The position numbers and the translations under genes are program-made. Under the pieces are notes generated by a model. The model was given only the letters and a program-made list of their open reading frames with translations. It made no database searches and was not told the DNA's origin. A DNA stretch of 64,000 nt from Marinobacter sp. C7 (GTDB lineage Bacteria; Pseudomonadota; Gammaproteobacteria; Pseudomonadales; Oleiphilaceae): NCBI RefSeq assembly GCF_022343555.1, contig NZ_JAKQZH010000001.1:558001-622000 (forward strand), given 5' to 3'. Of this stretch, positions 10,939-20,079 are shown in pieces (position 1 is the stretch's first letter; every line of letters starts with the position of its first letter).

Positions 10939-12354
10939 ATGGCCCCCAACACCGCCACCGCAACCAACAACGACCTCCCCGCCTTCATCTGGGACGACGC
11001 CCTGATCCGGCGTTATGACCTTAGCGGCCCCCGCTACACGTCCTATCCGACGGCGGTGGAATTCACCCCGAACTACCGGGTCGAGGATATGGTCAAGGCG
11101 GCCGGTCGCAGCAAGGCCGCGGGTGGTCCGATCTCGCTCTATACCCACCTGCCGTTCTGTGCGCACCTTTGCTACTACTGCGCGTGCAACAAGGTGATCA
11201 CCAAGAAGCGTGACAAGGCCATGCCTTATGTGGAGCGGGTGCTCAAGGAAGCGGCCATCCAGTCAAAATTGTTCGGCGCCGACCGTCCGGTGCAGCAGCT
11301 GCACTGGGGCGGTGGCACGCCCACCTTCCTGCCCAAGGATGTGATGCAGCACCTGATGGAGGGATACGGAGAACTGTTCAACCTGCAGACCGGTGACGAC
11401 CGGGACTACAGTGTGGAAATTGATCCGAGGGAAGTGGATCAGGACACCCTGCCGACCCTTTGGGATCTGGGCTTCAACCGCATCAGCCTGGGCGTTCAGG
11501 ACGTGAACCCCGAGGTTCAGAAGGCGGTGAACCGGATCCAGCCGCGGGACATGACCGAGGCGGTGCTGAACGAGGCGCGGAAGATTGGTTTCCGGTCCAT
11601 CAACCTGGATCTGATCTACGGCCTACCTTACCAGACTCCGGAAAGCTTCGCCGAGACCCTGGAAGCGGTCATCGAGATGTCTCCGGACCGCCTCTCGGTG
11701 TTCAGTTATGCGCACCTGCCGGACCGGTTCTATCCCCAGACCCGCATCCAGGCCGAGACCCTGCCCAGTCCTCAGCAGAAGCTCACCATCCTGCACAACA
11801 CCATCAACCGGCTGCTGGAGGCGGGGTACGAGTATATCGGCATGGATCATTTCGCCAAGCCGGACGACAGCCTCGCGGTGGCCCAGCGGGAAGGGCGCCT
11901 GCACCGTAATTTCCAGGGGTACACCACCCACTCGGACTGTGACCTGGTGTCTCTGGGTGTATCTGCCATCGGCCAGACCGACGATGCCTATTTCCAGAAC
12001 AATCATGACCTGCCGGCGTGGGAAGCGGCCATCGACGCCGGCCAGCTGGCCACGGTTCGGGGTGTGAGCCTGAGCCGGGATGACCGCATCCGCCGCTGGG
12101 TGATTGGTCAGCTGATCTGCCAGTTCCGCCTGGATCGCCAGCAGTTTGCCGACGCCTGGGGCGAGGATTTCGACCGTTATTTCGCTGATGAACTCAACCG
12201 CCTGCGCCCGATGATCAAGGACGAACTGGTGGCCGACGAAGGCCGTGTGCTGCAGGTCCAGCCTGCGGGTCGGCTGCTGATCCGGGCGATCTGCCAGATC
12301 TTTGACCTGTACCGGAAGGAAGGGGCGAGCCAGCGGTTTTCGCGGATTATCTGA
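10939..12354 (+). CDS. hemN: Oxygen-independent coproporphyrinogen III oxidase
   Basis: A 471-aa radical-SAM enzyme converting coproporphyrinogen III to protoporphyrinogen IX without O2, so heme can be made during anaerobic respiration. The SAM-binding cluster motif is CAHLCYYC (Cys74, Cys78, Cys81) with the extra Cys83 found in HemN. YTHLPFC, WGGGTP and the C-terminal HemN domain (GMDHFAKPDD, LHRNFQGYTTH) are intact and the length is normal. No clear FNR box was found directly upstream; the gap holds hairpin repeats instead. Confidence 0.95.
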   Translation: MAPNTATATNNDLPAFIWDDALIRRYDLSGPRYTSYPTAVEFTPNYRVEDMVKAAGRSKAAGGPISLYTHLPFCAHLCYYCACNKVITKKRDKAMPYVERVLKEAAIQSKLFGADRPVQQLHWGGGTPTFLPKDVMQHLMEGYGELFNLQTGDDRDYSVEIDPREVDQDTLPTLWDLGFNRISLGVQDVNPEVQKAVNRIQPRDMTEAVLNEARKIGFRSINLDLIYGLPYQTPESFAETLEAVIEMSPDRLSVFSYAHLPDRFYPQTRIQAETLPSPQQKLTILHNTINRLLEAGYEYIGMDHFAKPDDSLAVAQREGRLHRNFQGYTTHSDCDLVSLGVSAIGQTDDAYFQNNHDLPAWEAAIDAGQLATVRGVSLSRDDRIRRWVIGQLICQFRLDRQQFADAWGEDFDRYFADELNRLRPMIKDELVADEGRVLQVQPAGRLLIRAICQIFDLYRKEGASQRFSRII

Positions 12355-12375
12355 GCGGGGGGCAGGGCCAAAGTT

Positions 12376-12651
12376 GGGGTCAGATGAACGTGTTCATCAG
12401 ACCCCTGTGCCGGCACCGGCCCCCTCGCCAAATCCCCATCCCAGGGGTCTGAAGAAAACCTTCTTCTGACCCCAAGTCAGCCCCAAACCCCAACTCCCCC
12501 AGGGGTCTGAAGAAAACTTTCTTCTGACCCCAAGTTAGCGCCAAATCCCCGCCCCAGGGGTCTGAAGAAAGCTTTCTTCTGACCCCGAGTTAGCGCCAGA
12601 CTCCGAGCCAGATTCCAGGACGGGGTCAGATGAACGCCTTCATCTGACCCC
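12376..12651. repeat. Array of five 30-bp hairpin repeats
   Basis: Copies start at 12376, 12444, 12502, 12557 and 12622 (centre spacing 55-68 bp). All have 13-nt arms and 4-nt loops. Copies 2-4 are the GAAGAA/TTCTTC subtype with a GGGGTCTG left arm; copies 1 and 5 are the GATGAA/TTCATC subtype. The spacers resemble one another (for example AGTTAGCGCCA twice), so the unit being duplicated is about 60 bp. The array fills most of the 380-bp gap between hemN and ubiU, and no gene is visible there. Confidence 0.9.
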
Positions 12652-12663
12652 AACTTCACCCCG

Positions 12664-12705
12664 CTGACAAAGGTCAAGGCACCCGGCCACGCCACCCGCT
12701 ACCCT
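12664..12705 (+). promoter_or_regulatory. FNR-like box and -10 element of ubiUV
   Basis: CTGACAAAGGTCAA (12664-12677) fits the TTGAN6TCAA core of FNR/ANR sites with one change. Exactly 22 bp downstream lies TACCCT (12700-12705), placed where a -10 box belongs in a class II FNR promoter centred at -41.5. The ubiT promoter has the same arrangement. The first codon of ubiU is 29 bp after the -10 element. Confidence 0.6.
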
Positions 12706-12734
12706 CTAAGCACCCAATTCCAGCGGAGAAACCC

Positions 12735-13730
12735 ATGGAACTCGTGTGCCCGGCCGGCAGTCTGCCGGCCTTGAAAACCGCCGTGGATAATGGTGCCGAT
12801 GCGGTCTACTTCGGCTTCCGCGACAGCACCAACGCCCGCCAGTTCGCGGGCCTGAATTTCAATGACAAGCGCGCCGCCGAGGGCATTGACTACGCCCATT
12901 CCAAAGGCAGCCGGGTCTTCTGTGCCATCAATACCTACCCGCAGCCGGATGGCTGGGAGCAGTGGAAAACGGCTGTTGACCGCGCTGCGGGCCTGGGTGT
13001 GGATGCCATCATCCTCGCTGACATGGGCCTGCTCGATTACGCCGCCAGCCGCTACCCGGATATCCCGCGCCACCTGTCGGTACAGGGCTCCGCCACCAGC
13101 TACGAGGCGCTTTCGTTCTACAAGGACAACTTCGATATCCGCCGGGCGGTGCTGCCCCGGGTCCTGTCTCTCGATCAGGTCCGGGGTGTGGCCAAACACA
13201 GTCCGGTGGAGCTGGAGGTGTTCGCCTTCGGAAGCCTGTGCATCATGGCCGAGGGGCGTTGTTATCTGTCCTCGTACCTCACGGACGAATCGCCCAACAC
13301 CCGCGGCGCCTGCTCTCCGGCGAAGGCCGTGCGCTGGCAAGAGACGCCGCAGGGGCTGGAATCCCGTCTCAATGATGTGCTGATTGACCGTTATGGCCAG
13401 GGCGAATCGGCCGGTTACCCGACCCTGTGCAAGGGCCGGTTCGAGGTGGAAGGCAGCGTTTATCATGCCATCGAGGAACCGGTCAGCCTGAACACGCTGG
13501 ACCTGCTGCCTGAGCTTCAGGAGCTGGGCATCAGCGCCGTCAAAATCGAGGGCCGCCAGCGCAGCCCGGCCTACATTGCCGACGTGGCCCGCACCTGGCG
13601 CCAGGCCCTGGACAACCTGAAAAGGACGCCGGGCATGTTCACCGTGGAGAATGACTGGCGCAACACCCTGTCCGGGCTTTCCGAAGGCGGCCTGACCACC
13701 CTGGGCGCCTATCACCGCAAGTGGAAATAA
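12735..13730 (+). CDS. ubiU: O2-independent ubiquinone biosynthesis protein UbiU (U32 family)
   Basis: A 331-aa member of the peptidase U32 family. With UbiV it forms a [4Fe-4S] complex that hydroxylates ubiquinone precursors under anoxia, probably using prephenate as oxygen donor. The cluster cysteines fall at 169, 176, 193 and 232, the positions reported for E. coli UbiU, so this is UbiU and not a protease of the RlhA/TrhP branch. It is followed after 13 bp by ubiV, as in other proteobacteria. Confidence 0.93.
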   Translation: MELVCPAGSLPALKTAVDNGADAVYFGFRDSTNARQFAGLNFNDKRAAEGIDYAHSKGSRVFCAINTYPQPDGWEQWKTAVDRAAGLGVDAIILADMGLLDYAASRYPDIPRHLSVQGSATSYEALSFYKDNFDIRRAVLPRVLSLDQVRGVAKHSPVELEVFAFGSLCIMAEGRCYLSSYLTDESPNTRGACSPAKAVRWQETPQGLESRLNDVLIDRYGQGESAGYPTLCKGRFEVEGSVYHAIEEPVSLNTLDLLPELQELGISAVKIEGRQRSPAYIADVARTWRQALDNLKRTPGMFTVENDWRNTLSGLSEGGLTTLGAYHRKWK

Positions 13731-13743
13731 GGTTCTGCCAATC

Positions 13744-14637
13744 ATGATGAAACTTTCTCTCGGACCCATCCTGTGGTTCTGGTCCAAGCAGACCGTGTTC
13801 GATTTTTACGCCAAAGCCGCCGAATGGCCGGTCGACACCATCTACCTGGGTGAGGCGGTCTGCTCCCGGCGGCGCGAGCTGAAGCCGGACGACTGGTTTG
13901 ATCTGGCCCGGGACCTGAAAGCCTGTGGCAAGGAGGTGGTGATCTCCACCCAGACCCTGATCGAGTCGGAAGCCGACCTGCGCCGCCTGCGCCGGATCTG
14001 CGATCAGAACGAGTTCCTGGTGGAGGCTAACGACCAGAGCGCGGTGCAGGTCGCCAGCCGTCACCACATTCCGTTTATCACCGGCCCCTCCATGAACATC
14101 TACAACGTCGCCACCCTCAAAGTGTTGGCAAAGCAGGGCCTGAAAGGCTGGAACCTGCCGGTGGAGCTGGGCCGGGAAACTCTGGAACAGCTGATCACCG
14201 GCCTGAAGCAGGAAGGTCTGGATCTGCCGGCCGAAGTATTCGCCTGGGGCTTCCTGCCTCTGGCCTGGTCCTCCCGCTGTTTCACCGCCCGCCACTACAA
14301 CCTGCCCAAGGACAACTGTGAGTTCCGCTGTCTGCAGCATCCCGACGGCATGGAGTTACGTTCCCGGGAATCCCAGGAGCTGTTCCGCCTGAACGGCATT
14401 TCCACCCTTTCGGGTTCCCGCTACGACCTCATGCGGGAGCTGCCGAAAATGGACCGCCTGGGCGTGAACACGGTGCGCCTCAGCCCGGAACATCAGGGCA
14501 TGGAGGAAGTGGTCAAACGCTTTGATCAGGTACGGCGGGGTGGAGTGCCTGCCACCGACCCGCTGCAGCTGGTGGAGGCACCGCCCTGCAACGGATACTG
14601 GTATGGCAGGCCGGGGATGGACCTGGTGGTCTCCTGA
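13744..14637 (+). CDS. ubiV: O2-independent ubiquinone biosynthesis protein UbiV (U32 family)
   Basis: A 297-aa U32-family partner of UbiU. Candidate [4Fe-4S] ligands are Cys40, Cys179, Cys192 and Cys196 ([10 protein letters not shown] and NCEFRC), close to E. coli UbiV 39, 180, 193 and 197. An in-frame second ATG at 13747 could be the true start. It supports anaerobic ubiquinone synthesis for denitrification together with UbiT, which is encoded 7 kb away. A terminator hairpin lies directly downstream. Confidence 0.92.
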   Translation: MMKLSLGPILWFWSKQTVFDFYAKAAEWPVDTIYLGEAVCSRRRELKPDDWFDLARDLKACGKEVVISTQTLIESEADLRRLRRICDQNEFLVEANDQSAVQVASRHHIPFITGPSMNIYNVATLKVLAKQGLKGWNLPVELGRETLEQLITGLKQEGLDLPAEVFAWGFLPLAWSSRCFTARHYNLPKDNCEFRCLQHPDGMELRSRESQELFRLNGISTLSGSRYDLMRELPKMDRLGVNTVRLSPEHQGMEEVVKRFDQVRRGGVPATDPLQLVEAPPCNGYWYGRPGMDLVVS

Positions 14638-14647
14638 GCAACATCAT

Positions 14648-14678
14648 CAGCCGGGTAGCGGGCCCGGCTGCTCTTTTT
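14648..14678 (+). terminator. Rho-independent terminator after ubiV
   Basis: An 8-bp GC-rich stem CAGCCGGG / CCCGGCTG with a 7-nt loop is followed by CTCTTTTT. It ends the ubiUV operon 11 bp after the ubiV stop and reaches the last base of the convergent RND gene. Confidence 0.8.
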
Positions 14679-17600
14679 CAGGTGTCTACCTTTTGCGCCC
14701 AGCCCAGATCTTCCAGGATGACGTAAAGCGCCGGCAACCCCAACAGCACCAGAACGGTGGACACCAGCAGGCCAAAGACCACGGAAATCACCAGCGGAAT
14801 CACCGCCATGGCTTGGGTACTGGTTTCGGCCAGCAAGGGCAGCAGGCCGGCAACGGTGGTGCTGGTGGTGATCAAAATGGCCCGGAACCGGTTCCGGCTG
14901 GCGGCACCGGCCGCGTCGGCAGTGCTCATGCCCTGTTCCCGATAGCTTTTGATGAACTGCACCAGCAGGATGGCGTTGTTGACCACAATACCGGCCAGGG
15001 ACGCGGCGCCGATCAGCGAGGGCATGGACAGGTTATAGCCCATGAGCAGGTGGCCCCAGACCGCCCCCATGAATGCCACCGGAATAGACAGCATCACGAT
15101 CATCGGTTCCAGATAGCTTCGGAACTGGAACGACAGGATCAGGAAGATGCCCAGCAGGCCGATCAGCAGGCCCCGGGCGATCGACTGGCCGGTTTCCCGG
15201 GAACGGGCGGTCTGGCCCTCCACCTGTAATGTGATGTCCGGCCATCGTTCGCGAAGCTCCGGAAACACACGATTCTGAAGGTCGGTAACGATGGCATCGG
15301 CGTTGGTCTTCCGGCCGTTGACATCGGCCGACACCGTGACAGTGCGCAGCCCGTCAATGCGGGTAACCTGGGCCCACTGGCGCTCGTCGGTGATCTCGGC
15401 CACCTCCCGCAATGGAATCATCTGGCCGTTCTTGCCGGTGATGACCGTGTCTTCCAGAAACGCCCGGGTGGTACGCTCGGCGCTGCTCTGGCGCACCAGG
15501 ATCTCGATGTGCTGGTCGCCGATCTGCACGGTGTCGACAATATCGCCCAGCAACCCGGTGCGGATCTGGCCGGCGACATCACTGGCGTTCAGGCCCAGAG
15601 AAAGGGCACTGTCTCTGAGTGTGAGGGTGCGCTGGGGTTTGCCGGGGCGCAGGTCGTCCAGCACGTTGAAGGTGCCGGTGTAGTCGGCTACTTCGTTGCC
15701 CAGGTAGCGGGCCGCTTCCTTGAGCTGGTCGAGGTCGCTGCCCTGCAACCGGATCTCGATCGGAATGCCTGCCGGGCCGAAACCCGGCTCCTGTATGTTC
15801 AACGAGATCAGGCCGGGGATGTCACCGATTTCCCGGTACCAACGGTCGGTCAGGGTGGCCAGATCAACGGTGCGGTTTTCCGCGGTGAGCAGGTCGGCCA
15901 TCACGGTAGCCACATGGGCGCCTTTCTCGCCGGCACCGGCGTGCTGGTTGAAGCGGGTCTGGACATTGCGCACCAGAGCCTGGCCATCCGGTTGTCCGGA
16001 TCTGTATTCCTCGTTCAGCCGGAGCATGGCTTCGGTAATGCGGTTGGTGATTTGCCGGGTCTGGTGCAGAGGGGTGCCCTGGGGCATCAGTACCCGGGCT
16101 TCCAGGACGTCACCGTCGATTTCCGGCATGGCCTCCATGCGCACATGGCCGCCCGCCATCAGTCCGACCGAGCCGAGCAGAACAACCAGCATGCCGGCCA
16201 GCACTCCGTAGCGAAAGCGGATGGCGGTATCAGCCAGTTGACCCACCTTTTCCCGGGTGGCTTCAAAGCCCCGATCAAACCGCGCGCGAAACCGGGAAGC
16301 GGGTTTGTTCTGGCCCTTGCCCAAGCCACTTTTCAGGTGGTGGGGCAGAATCCAGAACGCTTCGATCAACGAGGCGGCCAGGGCGGCAATGAGCACTACC
16401 GGCAAGACTTCCAGTACCGAGCCCAGTTCGCCGGCCAGAAACGCCAGGGGTAAAAACACCGAGACGGTGGTCAGAAACGAGGACAGCACGCCCGGCAGGA
16501 TTTCCACGGTTCCCCGGGTCGCGGCCTGCAGAGGCCCAGCACCTTCAGTGGCGTGGCGGGCAATGTTCTCGGTGATCACCACCGAGTCATCCATCACAAT
16601 TCCGATGGCCATGAGCAGGGCCACCAGGGTGATCATGTTCAGGGACAGTCCGGTCAGGGCCATCATCACGAAGGCGCCGGCAAAGGCCGCCGGCAGGCCG
16701 AACAGTGCCCAGAAGGCCAGCCGGGACCGGAAGAACAGGGCCATCACCAGTCCCACCAGCAGCAGGCCGGTAATGCCATTGCCCACCAGCATCTGCAGGC
16801 GGTCCTTGACGATGGACGTCATATCCTGGGTGATCTCCAGGTTGACCGTGCCATCCCGCCGTGCGGTCTCTTCAGAAATGAACGCCTGCAGCGAGTCCAT
16901 CACCCGCAGGGCATCTTCACCCCGGTTCTTGTGGATTTCCAGAATGATCGCCCGCTGGCCATTGAATTCGGCGCGCTCTTCCTGCCGTTCGTAAGTTTCA
17001 GACACGGTGGCGATCTCGCCGAGGGTGACCACGGCGCCGGCCTCACCGCCCAGCACCGGCAGGCCGGCCAGTGTTTGCAGCGAGCGCCGCTCATCGACAA
17101 AACGCAGCTGGATGTCCTGGCTGTCGGTTTCCAGGGTGCCCAGAGGCATGTCGACGTTCTGGCCGGCGATGGCCCTGGCAATATCCCGGACACCCAGGCC
17201 GTACTGGCGTAAGCGGTCACGGGATATCTCCACCTGCCACTGGCGCTGGGACAGGCCCACCGGTATCACATCGGCAACACCGTCGATGGCAAACAGGCGG
17301 TCTTCCAACTGCTTGGTGTAGCTTTCCAGGTGGGCGAAGCTCATGGGGCCGGTGACGGCGATGGCCGCCACCAGGTCTGTTCGGTAAAGCTCCCGGATGA
17401 TCGGGTCTTCGGCTTCTTCCGGCAGATCGGTCAGGGCTTCGATCTCGGTGCGGATATCATCCAGAAACCTTCCCATGTCGCCGCCGGGTTCCATGCTGGC
17501 AATGGTCCGGGCCTGATTGTCCCGGGCCGTGCAGGTCATCTCCTTCATATGGTCCACCCGCTGCAGGGCTTCACCCAGACGCTGGCAAATGGCTTCCTCC

Positions 17601-17770
17601 ACATCGGCTGCCGTGGCGCCCCGATATTCCAGGGTGATGTTGACTTCCGGCGGCAGGTAGTCCGGAAAGGTTTCCCGGGTAAGGTTGGGGGCGGCAAAGA
17701 GCCCCGCCGCCAGAAGCAGAATCAGCAGCAGGTTACCCGCCGTGGGATGGCCCGCGAACCAGCGGATCAT
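14678..17770 (-). CDS. RND-family efflux transporter, inner-membrane subunit
   Basis: A 1030-aa AcrB/MdtC-like proton-driven pump with an N-terminal helix (NLLLILLLAAGLFAAPNLTRETFP), two large periplasmic loops and two blocks of helices. The second-block motif GIVMDDSVVITENIARH and the matching GIVVNNAILLVQFI near the C-terminus are typical. The gene starts 4 bp inside the end of the adaptor gene. No outer-membrane TolC gene is present here. The sequence is closest in style to the broad hydrophobe/amphiphile efflux group, so the substrate is not predictable. Confidence 0.88.
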   Translation of the reverse strand: MIRWFAGHPTAGNLLLILLLAAGLFAAPNLTRETFPDYLPPEVNITLEYRGATAADVEEAICQRLGEALQRVDHMKEMTCTARDNQARTIASMEPGGDMGRFLDDIRTEIEALTDLPEEAEDPIIRELYRTDLVAAIAVTGPMSFAHLESYTKQLEDRLFAIDGVADVIPVGLSQRQWQVEISRDRLRQYGLGVRDIARAIAGQNVDMPLGTLETDSQDIQLRFVDERRSLQTLAGLPVLGGEAGAVVTLGEIATVSETYERQEERAEFNGQRAIILEIHKNRGEDALRVMDSLQAFISEETARRDGTVNLEITQDMTSIVKDRLQMLVGNGITGLLLVGLVMALFFRSRLAFWALFGLPAAFAGAFVMMALTGLSLNMITLVALLMAIGIVMDDSVVITENIARHATEGAGPLQAATRGTVEILPGVLSSFLTTVSVFLPLAFLAGELGSVLEVLPVVLIAALAASLIEAFWILPHHLKSGLGKGQNKPASRFRARFDRGFEATREKVGQLADTAIRFRYGVLAGMLVVLLGSVGLMAGGHVRMEAMPEIDGDVLEARVLMPQGTPLHQTRQITNRITEAMLRLNEEYRSGQPDGQALVRNVQTRFNQHAGAGEKGAHVATVMADLLTAENRTVDLATLTDRWYREIGDIPGLISLNIQEPGFGPAGIPIEIRLQGSDLDQLKEAARYLGNEVADYTGTFNVLDDLRPGKPQRTLTLRDSALSLGLNASDVAGQIRTGLLGDIVDTVQIGDQHIEILVRQSSAERTTRAFLEDTVITGKNGQMIPLREVAEITDERQWAQVTRIDGLRTVTVSADVNGRKTNADAIVTDLQNRVFPELRERWPDITLQVEGQTARSRETGQSIARGLLIGLLGIFLILSFQFRSYLEPMIVMLSIPVAFMGAVWGHLLMGYNLSMPSLIGAASLAGIVVNNAILLVQFIKSYREQGMSTADAAGAASRNRFRAILITTSTTVAGLLPLLAETSTQAMAVIPLVISVVFGLLVSTVLVLLGLPALYVILEDLGWAQKVDT

Positions 17771-19140
17771 GGTCGATCTCCCGAGACCGGTTGCTGGCCG
17801 ATTTTCCGGTCAGGCTCAACCGCCTGCGGTACCAGCAGGGTTCCGTCGATGGCGGGTACCAGATCATCCAGAACCAGCCGGTCCCCCGGTTCCAGGCCTT
17901 CGGTGATCACAGCCCGGTCATCTTGTTGCCAGCCCACCGTGACCTCCCGGCGCTGCAGGTGATTGTCTTCATTGGCGAGGTAGACCACGCCCTGATGAAC
18001 GGCGCTGGCCGGGATCACGATAACCGGCTGAGGGGTGGGGGCACTGATGGTGGCCCGAACGAACATGTCTCGCACCAGCGGCGGTCGGGCAGGCGGATGG
18101 GCGTTGCGGTAAGGTTCTTCCACCGAGATCACCGCCTGAACAGTCCGGGTCGCTGGATCGAGACTGCTGGTAATTCGGGTAAGTTTCCCGGGCCAGTGGG
18201 CATCCGGCACATTGGTGGGGGTTACCCGGATTTGCAGATCTCCCAGGGATAATTGGTCATGAAAGTCCGTGAAACGGTTGGCAGTGCCGGCGCCGGGCTC
18301 CGGGGGGGTGTTTGCCGACAGTTGTGACAATACCCGTCGCAGTTCAGCCACTTCCAGCTGCACTGTGGCCTCGGCCCGGGTTATGTCGTCGGCAATGAAC
18401 AGGCTCTGGCCGGGGCTGATGTGCTGGCCGGTGTCGATATCGGACTGATGGACCCGCAGGTCCCAGGGTGCTTCAAAGCGGGTGTCTTTCAGGTCTTCCC
18501 GGGCACTGGCCAGGGCCGATTCCGTTCGGGCCCGGCGGGCTTCCAGGGTGTCCCGCCCGGCCGGAATCAGGTTCAGCTGGTTTCTCAGGCTCTGGACTGC
18601 CTGCTCCTGCTGCAGGGTCGCCCGCTGTTGTTCGTCGTAACGGGTCTCAGAGAGGGCACCCCGCTCGGCCAGGGTTCTTGCCCGGTCGAGTTCCCGCCTG
18701 GCCAGCATCAGACGGCGCTCCTCCAGCTTCAGTAACTCGCGGGTATTGCGCTGTTCCTGGTCCAGCTGTCGAAGTTCGGATTCGATGCCTGCCAGATCCG
18801 CCTGGGTGGAGGCCACGGCCAGTTCGTAACGGGTGGGGTCGATATCAAGCAACCGCGTACCCGCGGCGATCAGGTTGCCGCTTTCCAGCTCCGGGTGCTT
18901 CCAGATAACCCGCCCGCCAACATTGGCCACAGCATTCCAGCTTCGGGCCGGCAGCACCTGGCCATAGCCCCGGGCTTCGGTGAGAAATACCTGAGGAGTC
19001 ACCTCCAGAATCCGCGCAGGGGTTGCAGCCACCTGGTCATCAGCCCGTTCCGGCGGCTGTTTGAGCTTGACCATCACCACCACAAAGGCAAGGCCTGCTA
19101 TCAGTGCAAGCGCCAGGGTCAGTTTATTTTTCCGGGTCAT
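17767..19140 (-). CDS. RND efflux periplasmic adaptor (membrane fusion protein)
   Basis: A 457-aa HlyD-type adaptor. After an N-terminal membrane anchor (LTLALALIAGLAFVVVMV) come a lipoyl half-motif (GRVIWKHPELESGNLIAAGTRLLDID), a long coiled-coil hairpin and beta-barrel domains. The start at 19140 is chosen because AGGAG precedes it; an open frame continues 53 codons further upstream but overlaps the tetR gene and has no signal-like sequence. The start overlaps the tetR stop by 17 bp, so tetR, adaptor and pump form one operon. Confidence 0.87.
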   Translation of the reverse strand: MTRKNKLTLALALIAGLAFVVVMVKLKQPPERADDQVAATPARILEVTPQVFLTEARGYGQVLPARSWNAVANVGGRVIWKHPELESGNLIAAGTRLLDIDPTRYELAVASTQADLAGIESELRQLDQEQRNTRELLKLEERRLMLARRELDRARTLAERGALSETRYDEQQRATLQQEQAVQSLRNQLNLIPAGRDTLEARRARTESALASAREDLKDTRFEAPWDLRVHQSDIDTGQHISPGQSLFIADDITRAEATVQLEVAELRRVLSQLSANTPPEPGAGTANRFTDFHDQLSLGDLQIRVTPTNVPDAHWPGKLTRITSSLDPATRTVQAVISVEEPYRNAHPPARPPLVRDMFVRATISAPTPQPVIVIPASAVHQGVVYLANEDNHLQRREVTVGWQQDDRAVITEGLEPGDRLVLDDLVPAIDGTLLVPQAVEPDRKIGQQPVSGDRP

Positions 19141-19762
19141 CGGGGATCTCCTGGAAGCTGGCACTGTAAAGTCTGAAGATTCGGGGTGCCGCCTGCTCGA
19201 GGGTGTGTATTTCGCCACTGACCATGGCCTGAACCACCAGCCCCTGAATGGCACCGAGGTACAGCACTGCTGCGGCTTCGGTATCGATGCCGGAAGCAAT
19301 GCGGCCCTGTTGTATGCCGAGATCCAGCAGTCCGACCACCTTCTTGCGGTAACGGGCGAGGGTCTTTCGGATGATGGTTTTCGCGGGGCCGTTTCCGGGT
19401 TTTTGCAACTCGCCCAGCATCAGGCGGGGGATGCCCGGGTGGCGGGCGATAAAGCCGACATGGGCCAGAAACATGGCTTCCAGTGCCTGGTCCGCCTGCG
19501 CTTGCTCGTCGGCGGCACTGAAAACCTGCCGGGTCAGCTGCTGCGAGACCCAGCCGGCCACCGATTCCCACAGCCGGTTCTTGTTCGGGAAGTGCTTGAA
19601 CAGGGCGCCCTGTGACAAGCCCACTTCATCGGCAATCCGGGCTGTGGTGAGGGTGGCGGGATCCTGTTCTGAACAAAGCTGGACGACTGCTTCGATGGTG
19701 GCGGATTGGCGTTGTTCGGTGCTGTGGTAGGCCCGCTTGGTGGATTCAGTTGCTTGAGACAT
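19124..19762 (-). CDS. TetR-family repressor of the RND efflux operon
   Basis: A 212-aa TetR regulator. The N-terminal helix-turn-helix reads TTARIADEVGLSQGALFKHFPNKNRLWESV, and the C-terminal ligand domain is of usual size. It is the first gene of the operon with the adaptor and pump, and a perfect palindrome lies 14 bp before its ATG, which points to autorepression and efflux control by a pump substrate. Confidence 0.88.
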   Translation of the reverse strand: MSQATESTKRAYHSTEQRQSATIEAVVQLCSEQDPATLTTARIADEVGLSQGALFKHFPNKNRLWESVAGWVSQQLTRQVFSAADEQAQADQALEAMFLAHVGFIARHPGIPRLMLGELQKPGNGPAKTIIRKTLARYRKKVVGLLDLGIQQGRIASGIDTEAAAVLYLGAIQGLVVQAMVSGEIHTLEQAAPRIFRLYSASFQEIPDDPEK

Positions 19763-19776
19763 CGATTTCCCAGAAG

Positions 19777-19794
19777 AAAGTAATTAATTACTTT
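19777..19794. promoter_or_regulatory. TetR operator (18-bp perfect palindrome)
   Basis: AAAGTAATTAATTACTTT is a perfect palindrome located 14 bp upstream of the tetR ATG. This AT-rich arrangement is typical of operators of TetR repressors that control RND pumps. It is the obvious site for the adjacent regulator. Confidence 0.75.
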
Positions 19795-19863
19795 ATTTTG
19801 ATGGGAGGATGCCGATTATGCAAGGCTGGTCTGCCGACATTGCGGCTCCTCCTTTTCTGCATT

Positions 19864-19886
19864 AAGATGTATATTAAATAAATCTT
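19864..19886 (+). promoter_or_regulatory. Strong NsrR-like site before the SufT-fusion operon
   Basis: Arms AAGATGTATAT and AAATAAATCTT are separated by one T. Compared with the NsrR 11-1-11 consensus (AAGATGYATTT, N, AAATRCATCTT) each arm matches 10 of 11 positions. A possible -35 TTGCGG (19840) and -10 TAAGAT (19863) with 17-bp spacing would place the site over the -10, a classic repressor position. The first codon downstream is at 19939. Confidence 0.65.
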
Positions 19887-19938
19887 CAATAGGTGGGCGA
19901 GCAGTATGCTCATTTGCCCGGTGCGTGAGGAGGTCAAG

Positions 19939-20079
19939 ATGAACGCTGGAAAGCCCGAGCACATCAAAGAGAAGATCTGGGAACAGCACCTGAGGTGGCT
20001 GGATCTTGTCAGTAACGAGTGCAGATCCAATCAGCTCAGGCGAGAGCGCGAGAAACAGAAAAGGGATGGCAAGGCATGA
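19939..20079 (+). CDS. 46-aa small protein, translationally coupled to the SufT fusion
   Basis: A short frame with a good ribosome site (GAGGAGG, 8 nt before ATG). It encodes a charged 46-residue protein starting MNAGKPEHIKEKIWEQHL and ending QLRREREKQKRDGKA, predicted mostly helical, with one Cys and no membrane segment. Its TGA overlaps the ATG of the next gene (ATGA), so coupled translation is likely. No family recognised. It could be a true small protein or a leader peptide that couples expression of the fusion gene. Confidence 0.6.
   Translation: MNAGKPEHIKEKIWEQHLRWLDLVSNECRSNQLRREREKQKRDGKA

Noticed and set aside
12376..12651. CRISPR-like array of 30-bp repeats with 25-38 bp spacers
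   Set aside because: The repeats differ in sequence subtype, the spacers resemble one another, each repeat is a full palindrome with a variable loop, similar copies occur in four other gaps, and no cas gene is nearby.
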